Part shown: in pieces, positions 10,358 to 21,181 of the stretch | Position numbering within the stretch: the stretch's first letter is position 1 | How the letters are laid out: the number at the start of each line of letters is the position of its first letter | Assembly (NCBI RefSeq): GCF_000090795.2 | Contig: NW_003546417.1 | Location: 52,973 to 116,972 of the forward strand | Origin: Amphimedon queenslandica | Taxonomy: Eukaryota > Porifera > Demospongiae > Haplosclerida > Niphatidae | Length of the DNA: 64,000 nt | Direction of reading: 5' to 3' | The notes under the pieces: model-generated | Told to the model about the DNA's origin: nothing | Databases searched by the model: none | What the model saw: only the letters and a program-made list of their open reading frames with translations | Program-made: the position numbers and the translations under genes

Positions 10358-13300
10358 ATGGCTACCCCAGACCAGCCAGTGGATAGTAATGAAGACAGGA
10401 AAGGAGACAAGATGGAGGATGGGACGACAGTAGGCGGGTCCATCCCAATAACTCCAGCTACATTCACTGAAATGAAGGACCTTCAGAAAGGAATGCTACT
10501 AGAAGCTAATGACAAATTCGGGAAATGGTATGTACAGACAGACCAAGCTTCTGTAAACTGTTTTATCCTAGTCTAGTGTTATTCTAACTGTGTACATGGT
10601 GTGAGTTATCACTATTTCTTTTTCTGGTTTCTTCCTTTCAAAGGTTTCTTGCAAATATTTTGGAGCTCGATGTCAAGTCTGAGAGGGCCAAAGTTCACTT
10701 TAGAGGTTGGAGCTCTCGCTTTGACGAGTGGATTAGCCTCAGAGAGGGGAAATTAAGAAAAATGACTGGCGACCACAGGAGACACAGGGGGAAACTATCA
10801 AAATCGGTACAAGGGGCAACCACAAACAACAAACAATACATAGCAAGGAGGGATAGGGGAGGATGGGGTAACTCTGGTACTGTATGATTGCCAGTGTATT
10901 TTTTGGGGATATTTTTGTTCCAGAAAGGATTACAGACTTTGTTTATTTCCATTCTGAGCTGCCATTATTTTACTTTTTTAGATTGTGATTGGAGATAGAG
11001 TAAGTGTGAAGGTTGATAGTAAAGGTGTCAATAAACAGTATGGACATGTATTGAGCCTAAATCAGAAAGGTCAGTGAATATTGATAATAGCAAGGTATTA
11101 TTTGTTTTTTTTTTTTATTAATTATTATTAGGAAAAACTGTTGAAGTTCAGTTTGATGATGGACACAAGCAAATTATGTCTTTTAATGATGTTACCAAAA
11201 ATGTAAGAGAGAGGGAGAGGGAGGGAGGGAGAGAGAGAGAGGGGGGAGGTGGAGGGTGTTAGTTACTAATAATACATTCATAAAAGTGACTCCTTGTTCT
11301 TATAGATGCATTCAGAAAGCAGTACAGCTAGTACCTCTGTGCCCTCACCAGTCACTGAGGCTAGAGTTCTTAGAACAAGAAAGAGAAAGAAACCAGTTGA
11401 CACCGATGAACAACCCGACCCCTTTGATAATCCATCCCCTCCCTCATCTCCCAAAGAAAAGAAGAACCAGTCTCTCTTGACCACGTCGGACGACGACTAC
11501 ATTCTAAGTGAAGACAGTGATCACTCTGCAAAAGAGGCTCGGAAGAAGAAAAGACGATTATCATTGAGGAGAAAGAAAAAGAGTGAAGAACCAGAGCAGA
11601 CCACACCTATAGCTACCACGCCCCCTGTAATTACTAAAGGTAGTGTATCGAAATTGAATTTAAAGAGGTGTGGCTCTGCTAGTTCAACAGTACCTGTTTC
11701 ACCCGAGGACCCTCTAGCTAGTAATAAGACACTGGGGCCTCTGATGACCCCACCCCCTCATCATTATTCCGCCATTACAGTCACGCCCATTTCTCTTATA
11801 TCCACGCCACTGGCTGGACTGATACAGACACAGTCTCATACCATATCAGGTATTGAACTCCTGCCGTCTGTCTCTGAGTCTTCTTGTACTCATATTGCTA
11901 CTGTTGAGGGCGTGTCTCTATTGGAACAGACTCCGCCCGTCACTCCAGGTATAATTAATCTACATGTATGTATTATAGAATGGAATGGGTTTGTAATCAA
12001 AAAGATTGCTTTTAGTTTGTATGCAGTCCATTACAATTTGCCTTTTGCATTTGTTACATTGTAAACCCACCCTACATTATTATATGTACATGTAAATTAC
12101 ATTGAAAGTTACATGTACATACATGCATACTCTTGTCTTTTTTCTCTCTTTTAGGTCATTCAAAAGGTGCTTCTAAGCCACAGCCAATCTCAAGGATCCA
12201 GCTTCCATTGGTTTCATCTCCTGCTCCAGTGATAGCCTCTGTGGCCACTCCCTCTCTCCCTCCCATTCAACGACCCCCAGCTGCTGCTCTATCACCAGGT
12301 AAGGGAGAGACTGGGAGAGAGAGGAGGAGGAGGAAGTCAATGACTACAAGAGCTCAGACTAAAGTGGAGAGAAACGTGAGTCATCTTAAGTTAAATCTCT
12401 TGCATGTACTTGCTAAGTATTTTGCTTGCGTGATTTGTCTTTTACTTTAATTTTTCTTTCATAATAGATAATAAAGAATGATAAAGATCGACCATGTAAG
12501 TTACATAAATGTATGTTTACCATCATCATGTATATATATGTCATCTTTCCCTTTCTCTCCTATAGCTCACCTAGCTCCTAAAGAGCATGTTGTTATATTG
12601 GATCATAATAAGTTCAAGTGTACAGTCTCCACCTGCTCCAAGTCGTTTCGTAAAGAGTCTCTCCTCCAGTCTCACCTCTACCACTACCACAAACAAAAAG
12701 GTCTGTTTTAATAACTATTAATAATAATTATTGTATTAATGAGTACTCTACTCTCTACATTGAGTGTATATGTGGTTTATTTTTTGAGGAATGAAATTAA
12801 TTTTTTTTGTTGCTCAAAAATCAGGCCAAAGTCCCTGTACTGTAGTACAGGGTTTTTGGCCAAATTTTGCCAAAAATGACTAGGAGAAAATTTTTATATT
12901 TTTATCTGATGCATATACATGTTCTTATGTTGTGTAACAAGTTTGAGCTGATTCCGATCGAAATTGGATTTTTTTACGATTTAAAAATGACTAGGAAAGA
13001 ATTCTTCATTTTTATAACTTTATCTGATACGTATACATGTTCTTGTGTTGTGTAGAAAGTTTGAGCTGATTCTGATCAAAATTGAATATTTACGAATTTT
13101 AAAAGTTACTCCAAAATCGGGCCAAAGTCCCTGTACTATAGTACAGGGTCACAGGCCAAATTTTGCCAAAAATGACTAGGAGAGAATTTTCCATTTTTAT
13201 AACTTTATCTGATACGTATACATTTTCTTATGTTGTGTAGAAAGTTTGAGCTGATTCCGATCAAAATTGAATTTTTTACGAATTTTTAAAGTTACTCAAA

Positions 13301-16300
13301 AATAGGGTCAAAGTCCCTGTACTATAGCACAGGGGCTTTGGGCAAATTTCATCAAAAATCACTAGGAGATAATTCTTCATTTTTATTACTTTTTCTGATG
13401 CATATACATGTTCTTATGTTGTGTAGAAAGTTTGAGCTGATTCCGATCAAAATTGAATTTTTTACGAATTTTAAAAGTTACTCCAAAATTAAGCTAAAGA
13501 TGCTCACAAATGAAATGCATGCATACTCCTTTTACTAAGTTAATAATGAATTCACTTGTTGATAGGTGTAAGGAGGTCAGTAGATGGACCTGTTAAAGGT
13601 CCTCCTATGAAATCAAAAGTAATAGAAGCAGCAGGAGCAGCTCCATCACCTTCCATCCTCAAAAAGAGCCCAAAAACTCGCCTTCACTCACCCAAGAAAA
13701 CACTGAAAAACCCAAAAACACTGCAAGATCTCCCTCCAGCTCCTCCCATCCTTAAAGTACTCGTAGTACCAGCCGAAAAGAGAGCCCAGAGTCTCTGCAG
13801 GGAACTAAAACTACCCTTGCCACAGGAACCTATAATATTGAAACAGGTGGAGAATGAGTCTTATAGACCAGCAGGAGCCACAGGTAGTGATCAACCAGCC
13901 CAGAGACTCCGCCCTGTTAGGAGATCAAGTACTGCCGTGTTGCCTCCTGAGATGCTGGACTCTGAGACTGAACTTAGTGAGGAGGAGAGTGAGGAGTATG
14001 ACAAAGGATTTGATGAGGATGATTACGAGGAGGAGTTCCTTGCCTCGTTGAGTGAGAGGAACAAGAGGAAGAAGGAGAAGAAGATGGCATCAAAGGATGA
14101 TGTTGTACATTGCAATTGTGCTAATAATCTTGATGAAGGCTTCATGATACAGGTGAGGTAGTACAACTAGTATTTATGTGACTGTTGAATAAATACTTGT
14201 ATTATCACTTGCTTTATGATTTGGTCAAACACATGGGAAGTTGCAACTCCAGTTAATGAGATTTTTTAGCTTGTTTGAGCTTCTGAAAGTAAAGCCCAAC
14301 ATCCACTAGGCAGCTTTGTTGAAATCAACAGCAATTTGTTGAAAGCAACTTTGTGGTCTGTCAAATTTTTTGCCTGAAGTAGAACAGTGTTCTATTTCAG
14401 CAACAAAAGTTGCCATAGTGGATGTTGGGCTTAACAATTGACCTTGTTCAAGCAATTTAATGAAATAAATGCACATGTTGATATTTGTAGCTGTACTTCA
14501 TTTACACACATGTACATGTAGTGATGTAATTATGCTGTACTTAAAGTTATCATTTGAAAATATCATTATTTATAGTGTGATCAATGCTTGACGTGGCAGC
14601 ATGGAGAGTGTGTTGGTATAATGGAGAACAAGACTCCAGAGAGCTACTTGTGTCCAATCTGTTCTAATCCTCCAGGAATGAGGAGAAGGATTAAGCACAT
14701 GGTAGGTCCATTTATAAGTTGTATAGATAGCACATGTATGTGTGTAATAGTAACACTACATACTATTTGGCCTAAGACCATCAACTATATACAGTAGTAC
14801 AGGATACCGTCTATCTGGAAATTTTTACTGTGATTTAAATTTTACTGGATTAGAATTTCACAAAAATTAGATCACCCATATAATTACATGCTACATTCAA
14901 TAATACATGACACAGTCTTATTTAGTAAAAATTAAGTCACAGCACAATTTTAAACAGCAAAAATTTTCTACCACACTAATTTCCTGATCTACGTATTTCA
15001 TTTTTTGATGTATATACATGTTCTGTAGAAAGTTTGAGCTGATCCCAATCAAACTTTGATTATCAATTATTTACCATATACTAGTAATAGTACTGGGATT
15101 TATTTTGTCTCTCTCTCCCATCCAGTATCCTAGGTCATGGTTTATTGATGGCTCTTTGCCTTCATTTGGAGACAAATCTAAAGCTAGTAAGGATCATAAC
15201 AAAGCTGTACTCAAGAGTCATAGAATAGCTGACACGCTCTACAAGATAAAGAAAATGGTTCATTGTACAAAGATAAAGCTTCAGGCAATCAAGTAAATCT
15301 TTTGATACGTTTTAAAAAGTATTATGTACTCTCTTTCATGTATGAATGTTAATGTATACTATTTTAATATACATGTACATTATAGATTATTTTCTGTTTT
15401 TACATGTACATCTAGTACTCCGAATCACTTGTATCTCAAGCAGTGGTCCAGGTACTGTAAACAGCTCTCACCCGAAGATGTCCAGTCAGTCTTGTTCAAA
15501 GTCTTAAACCCGGTCAAAGACCTCATACCATTCCCTTCCACTGAGTCTTCTAATGTCCCTCTCTCTACTCAAGCAACCACTGAATCAAAAGTTAATGTTT
15601 CTGAGTCTTCCAGCAGCTCATCTCATGAGTCCCTTGTTAAAGAACCTTTCCTGGACGTCACAGACCTCAAACTAGTTCCACTGCCTCCTCTTCCTCTGCC
15701 CTCTTCGGCCGAGAGTGGAGGAGGAGGAGGAGAAGGGGGCACTCCTGATTTTCTAATTGACGAGCATTCTCCAAAAAGTGAAGATGGAGATACTCTGTCT
15801 CCTCCGATGCAGAGCTTGCCTCCACTCCCAGTCTCGTCGTGTCTAACCACACCCACTGTTGTTACCACGCCGACTGTTTCCTTGGCAAACATCGACAAAG
15901 AGGTAAAGAAAAGTGTTACAAAATGATTTCCATCACATTTTACATTGATTGTATTATAGGCCGTTACTCAATCCAACGGAATAGACACTGATATGGAGGT
16001 GACATCTAAACAGGAGGAAGAGGAGGAAGGAGGACAAAGGGAGGATAGTTTCATAGCAGCTGTGAGACAAGCTGCTGATAGTCTATACACTGATGGTGAC
16101 AGTAGTCACTGGATTCAAAGACTACTGCTCATTGAGCATGTGGAGAAAGTCCAGGAGAGGATAACGTCCTGGATAAATGAGATTGATAAACTCATTGAAG
16201 GTGAGTTTAAATTGATTTATGGACTATCCATAGAGCAAAGGCCCTCCTGTTATGAGATAGGTGGTATTAAAAATATGGGATATTATATGGTACATGTAGT

Positions 16301-16478
16301 TCTATAGTTATTCTAACATCTTTTACTATTACAGTCTGGTTCGATATGATTTTTAGGACTCTCTGATAAAGAATTAATCGACTCTGCAAGTCTTTTAATG
16401 GAAGTACAAGAAACTATAGTAGAACTTAATAAAATGGGGCACTCTGGAGCATCACTCACGATGAAAACAACAGCATGA
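10358..16478 (+). CDS. PHF20: PHF20-like Tudor/PHD chromatin reader
   Basis: Fourteen exons, 1107 aa: 10358-10527, 10644-10881, 10982-11069, 11132-11202, 11306-11948, 12155-12375, 12468-12495, 12566-12700, 13566-14152, 14576-14701, 15126-15292, 15416-15902, 15960-16200, 16357-16478. In animals PHF20/PHF20L1 bind methyl-lysine and belong to MOF (NSL) acetyltransferase complexes. Domains in order: a Tudor/MBT-like module ([11 protein letters not shown], then [14 protein letters not shown]), a second Tudor-like module ([10 protein letters not shown], then [13 protein letters not shown]), a basic Ser/Pro-rich stretch with a KRKK cluster, one C2H2 zinc finger ([12 protein letters not shown], then H..H), an acidic region, and a C4HC3 PHD finger ([23 protein letters not shown], read across a splice junction, then CPIC). 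After the PHD come [14 protein letters not shown] and a C-terminal helical tail, the same order as PHF20. The intron at 12701-13565 holds satellite units and the one at 14153-14575 a foldback element. Confidence 0.88.
11203..11262 (+). repeat. GA-rich simple repeat
   Basis: Purine tract (GAGAGG/GGGAGG words) in the PHF20 intron immediately after the donor site at 11203. Confidence 0.85.
12830..13505 (+). repeat. Satellite-unit block in PHF20 intron
   Basis: About four head-to-tail copies of the dispersed unit, each with GTCCCTGTACTATAGTACAGG or a variant, then GACTAGGAGAGAATT, ATACATGTTCTTATGTTGTGT, and AGAAAGTTTGAGCTGATTCC. Confidence 0.85.
14292..14432. mobile_element. 141-bp foldback element (MITE)
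   Basis: Starts AAGCCCAACATCCACTA and ends TAGTGGATGTTGGGCTT, perfect 17-bp terminal inverted repeats. Subterminal sequences also pair loosely (GCAGCTTTGTTG with CAACAAAAGTTGC). Non-coding, in the PHF20 intron just before the PHD-completing exon. No second copy was seen in the window. Confidence 0.85.
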
Positions 16479-16742
16479 CTTTATTCAAAAATTCTCTCAC
16501 TCTCTTTTCTCTTTATGATTATTTTATCCAATCACATAAGATATTGTATTATAATAGCGCTATGATGATAGAAATTAATAATTTTATTCAATTATTTGTC
16601 TCAATACTGCTAATTGTACCATTGTACTGAATGGCATTTAATTAATTAGTGACGCGTGGGTGTAGTGAGAAAGGTGTGGCGGCTTCTTGGCTATGATTTC
16701 ACTGCGCTTTGAGGCACTTTGCCCTCGACTTTACCTCTCTTG

Positions 16743-17638
16743 ATGGCCGCTTCTTTGAGAAAAGGGCCAGTCTCCCATCTCTTTAGTAGCATATCTAAAA
16801 TCAGGCTTTTATACTCGGCGCGCCTTCTCTCATCCGATGGGATCAGAACTGCTGTTACTGAGAACAATCATAAGGACAAAGCTAGAGTACTGGCTGAAAG
16901 ATACTCTCTTGATGGAGCGAAAGTGAAAATTGATCCCTTTTTACAAGTATTTGATATTTAGCAGCCTGTATCCAGTATTATTCTTATGCTATTATTATTA
17001 TGATAGGACCTTGTCAAAACAGGACTCAAGCTTGAGAATGATCCAAGACTACTCAAGTATCACAAGATGAATGGTGTTGAGGAGTTACATATAAATGAAT
17101 TCATCAGGTTTGTAGGGAAAATCATAAATTGTAATGGGATTGCTACCATAACAACATTCTATGAATGTTTGTGTAATACACTTTACCTGGGCACACTTCA
17201 TGGATATAAAATTTCACAAAATTTGTTGACAATATAAAAGTTCTTTATAGCATTTTACACATTAATTGTTTATTTTATCCTGTGTACATTATATTAATTT
17301 GAGGCTCTACTGTTAGTTTTGTTTATACAATCACTGACATTCCTTCCTTTTTCCTATCCATGTTAAAGTGCTGTACAAGATGATGCAGATTTCCTACAGA
17401 GGGCTGTAGAAGGAAAGTTGGTTGTGGAGGATTTCGATTATGTTAAAAGCACAATAGACAACATTTATAACGAGTGCTCTGAAATTAAAGGAGGAAAAGT
17501 TAGCATAACAATAATTAGAAATAATGATTATACTGTACATGTACATGTACATCTAACACCTTGTTCACTAAAAATATTGCTGGGTAGGAAGCTGTCCTAA
17601 TGTACATTGTATAACTGTACCACATTTCCCTTCTTCCC

Positions 17639-17673
<35 letters not shown>

Positions 17674-20514
17674 GAATGCTTCCTATATTCCTGAGCTATC
17701 ACTTGTTGATCCTTCTCTATGGGGGATATCACTGTGTACTGTAGATGGACAAAGGTACAATTCTCATTCACATACTACATTATGTTGAATTGAACATCAA
17801 TCAGGCATTCTGTTGGTGATAGCTCCACTTCCTTTACCATACAATCTGCTGGAAAGTGCTTCAACTATGCCATTGGTTGTGATGAAATCGGTAGAGAGAG
17901 GGTATGTTAAATAGTACTTATGATAAATGAGCTCATTATGATTCTACAGGTGCATCAGTATATTGGTATGGAGCCAAGTGGAGCTCATTTTAATAGGATG
18001 GCACTCAATAATAAAAGTAAGTGAGGGTATTATGTACATGTACATCTGTGATGAGGTTTCAATTAATAGTATAAATGTATTATGTATAGTCATTATAATA
18101 CATGTACATGTATATGTAGGTAAACCTCATAATCCTATGATTAATTCTGGAGCACTTGTCCTGTCTTCTCTTATAAAGCCTCGCCTCTCTCTCCATGAGA
18201 GAATGGGATTTGTAAGTTGTATTTTGTCACTTTTTTATCATTTAACTCTTTCTCTCTCGATACTCTTGTTCCTTCTTTCTCTCCCTCTTCATTCAGTTGT
18301 TAAGGAAATTTGATGAGCTTGCTGGTTTGCCTCCTCGTTCAATAAAAATTGATACAATAACGTAAGTCAGACTAGATCCACTAATATGTGCCCTGGCTCA
18401 TTGATCATACATTACATCATAGATAGTATTTGTGATTACACGCATGAATTTGTATACCAGTAGAATCCTGACAGTGTGGCAGTTTGTAGTTGTTAAATGT
18501 CACTATAATTAACAAGCCCTTTTTAAGATTAGAAGCTAATAAACACTTGTATGGATATTGACATGTACAGTTTTTACAACTGTACTTGCACCTCCTCTCT
18601 CACTATGGATATCTGTGCTCACTTAGCAAAGTGATGTCACTGATGTGTACATGTACATGTATGTGCCTGTAATGAGTAATTGAGTACAATAGATGTACAT
18701 GTACATTTATATGTAGATTTTATTATGTGTATTATTGTTATGTACATGTAGGTGTGATTCTGAGATGGAGCACTGTGATAAGAATATGGCATTGATTTAT
18801 TACATGAAATCAAAGAAGGTATACATATTCATCACATTAATGTGTCTGGTATCTCATGAATGTGATCCTTTTTTCATGTCCTCTCTCCTTCTTTTTTTCT
18901 CTCTCTCTCTCTTCATTAATATTCTCTAGTCTTTGCCTTCTGATACCTCAATAGATGACACAATAAAACTATACACTCGAGTGAGTCTTTACATGTACAT
19001 TGTACATGTAATTATTTAGCTTGTTGTACTACTGGTCTAAATAATGTACTCTACATTAAGTTTTAGATTCATAATCCTTGCACTAAATTGTAATTAAAAT
19101 TGGAGGATCAAACTCCCTAAATAGCATAAGGCAATGTATGTGTTAATAAACATTACTAGTGTGAAAACCACAAACATTTTTTGTTTAGCTCTTAATTCTT
19201 ATATGAATCCAATAGAGCTATTATTGTTACTATTGTGTTTACATGTATTGCTTGTACTGTACATGTATAGCTTTGTTCTATTGAGATTGATTGCTACAAA
19301 GGAGCAGTAATGGCAGCCACTCTTGCTAATGGAGGAGTCTGTCCAATCACTAATAAACAAGTGAGCCTATTCCTTGTATCATTAACACCCTTGCTAATGC
19401 ATTTGTACCATCAAGAGTACCATGTATCTACACGTACTTGTACAATGCCTTATTCTTCCTTTATTTACTCTCTCTTTTATGTATACATTGTAGTAGCTTC
19501 TCTATCTTAATGCATTTAATAATAACAACATACTGTGTACTTATAGGCTCTAGTATAAACATTGCCACTACTATAGAGTGTATATGTACTTGTAGTACAA
19601 AGAGGATTCTCATTAATCTTATTGTCGCTAATAATGAGTAGCTAGTGAGTCTGTGTTTGTTTCTTGTTCACAGGTAGTGACCCCGGCCTCAGTCAGGCAC
19701 ACACTGACATTGATGCATTCCTGTGGTATGTATGACTTTTCAGGAGAATTTGCATTCAATGTAAGTCTCATGTTAATTGTGAGTAGTATAGACTCTGTAT
19801 GTATGCCCCCCCTCTCTCTCTCCTTTCTCTTCTTCAATTCTTTCTCTACCATTTCATTTCCTCCTTCCTTCTATTCTTTTATTTCTCTCTCTTATTACGA
19901 AGATCCAATGTGTGTATATCCTTCTGAGAATAAATGTTTATGAAGTCTTAAATCAATGTTATTGCCTTTAAAGTGATGCAAATGTTGTTTCATTGTACTC
20001 TCTCTAGGTTGGTCTACCAGCCAAGAGTGGAGTATCTGGAGTCATTGTGGTCGTGGTCCCTCACATAATGGGCCTCTGCTTATACAGTCCTCCGGTCAAT
20101 GACAATGGCAACAGTGTCAAAGGACTAGAGTTCTGCAGAGTAAGTGATGTACTACTGTACATACCGTATAGTGGGAAATTTTGGAGGGACTAAAATTTGG
20201 CGAATTGCTAAATTTTGGCGAATTGCTAAATTTTGGTGATTGGCGAATTTTAATTTGGCAAATTTGTGGCCACGTGCCATTGAGCATGTGTATAATGGCT
20301 CGAAATGGTGGATTTTATTTTGGCAAATGGCTATCAAAACGACGAATTCGCCAAATTCAATTCCCTCCAAAATTTCCCGCTATACGGTACTGTACATGTA
20401 TAGTTTAATACTTGTTAGTTATGCGTATAATTTTTGGTTTTTTTTCAGAGGTTGTCAAAGGATTTTCACTTTCATCTCTATCATTCTCAGTTTCATCAGC
20501 ATCAAAAATTTTAG
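16743..20514 (+). CDS. GLS: Mitochondrial glutaminase
   Basis: Hydrolyses glutamine to glutamate and ammonia. Fourteen exons, 442 aa: 16743-16946, 17007-17107, 17369-17498, 17675-17754, 17805-17901, 17950-18016, 18120-18211, 18297-18361, 18752-18818, 18930-18980, 19271-19360, 19674-19760, 20008-20139, 20449-20514. The start [14 protein letters not shown] gives a basic, Ser/Leu-rich mitochondrial presequence. The beta-lactamase-like core is plain: [32 protein letters not shown] (Ser-x-x-Lys catalytic pair kept), [58 protein letters not shown] and [10 protein letters not shown]. The last exon codes for a short His-rich tail and then TAG, so the C-terminal ankyrin repeats of the vertebrate long isoform (KGA) are absent, as in short or bacterial forms. 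Introns are rich in ACATGT palindromes. Confidence 0.96.
17530..19275. repeat. Cluster of TACATGTACATGTA palindromes in GLS introns
   Basis: The self-complementary word ACATGTACATGT or its half recurs at about 17538, 18030, 18102, 18645, 18690, 18742, 18992 and 19262, always in introns, and also elsewhere in the window (about 32757, 32824, 34121). Confidence 0.7.
17637..17671 (+). repeat. (CT)n microsatellite
   Basis: An unbroken CT run of about 30 bp forms the polypyrimidine tract just before the exon at 17675 of GLS, so its length could affect splicing. Confidence 0.9.
20162..20389. mobile_element. TACCGTATAG-type inverted-repeat element
   Basis: TACCGTATAGTGGGAAATTT at the left and AAATTTCCCGCTATACGGTA at the right are near-perfect terminal inverted repeats. 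The interior contains two tandem copies of GGCGAATTGCTAAATTTTGG. It lies in the last GLS intron. Same family as 3541, 48169, 48510 and 59600. Confidence 0.85.
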
Positions 20515-20608
20515 CAGTCGATATTATAATCATAGCAATAACAATAATTATTTTTATATTTGTCACAAAATGAAATGATATTGTTGTACATGTATAATAA
20601 TAATAATG

Positions 20609-20639
<31 letters not shown>

Positions 20640-20844
20640 CAACAAAAACAATGTAAACAGGATAGGGAGGGGACAAGGTAATGATGTGAACTATACTGAC
20701 TCTGGAATTATAAGAAACTTCAACGACTCTCAACTCTACATGTGTCTTTGATAGCTGCCAAATCCTATAACAATTGAGAGTGGATCAATAATTACTGCAA
20801 ACTATTACATAGAGTTTTATTCACTTGTTTTGCTTGTATTACTC
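20515..20844. other. GLS 3' flank with (AAT)n tract
   Basis: Non-coding. Contains an AAT/AAC microsatellite at about 20594-20648; nothing else recognisable before the transposon at 20845. Confidence 0.7.
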
Positions 20845-21147
20845 CAGGGTTTCCAACAGGTTTAGGCATAATGCTTTTCAATGAATTTCTAAAATTACTC
20901 TAAAATCAGGCTAAAGTCCCTGTACTATAGTACAGGGTTCTAGGCCAAATTTTGTCAAAAATGACTAGGAGAGAATTTTTCATTTTTTCACACATTCTTA
21001 TGTTGTGTAGCAAGTTTGGGTTGATTCCGATCAAAATTTAATGAATCTTTAAAGTTGCCCAAAGCCATGTACATGTACTATTGTAGTGCTTGTCAGCTTG
21101 TAAAGCATGCTTTTTAGCTCACTTGGCATGCTTTGTTGGAAACCCTG
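20845..21147. mobile_element. hAT-like non-autonomous element carrying one satellite unit
   Basis: Left end CAGGGTTTCCAACA and right end TGTTGGAAACCCTG are exact 14-bp terminal inverted repeats. The flanking 8 bp are TATTACTC and TATCACTC, a near-perfect 8-bp target-site duplication as made by hAT transposases. Inside is one copy of the dispersed satellite unit (CCCTGTACTATAGTACAGGG, then GACTAGGAGAGAATT, then AGCAAGTTTGGGTTGATTCC). No transposase is encoded. It lies between the GLS 3' end and the 3' end of the ankyrin gene. Confidence 0.85.
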
Positions 21148-21181
21148 TATCACTCATTACCTCTCTATCTCTTTCTCTCTC

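Noticed and set aside
16719-16742. N-terminal extension of glutaminase from a TTG codon
   Set aside because: The first ATG, at 16743, gives a normal mitochondrial presequence and needs no unusual start.
20181-20408. Open frames on both strands around 20.2 kb
   Set aside because: They lie within the foldback element at 20162-20389 and reflect its inverted and tandem repeats.
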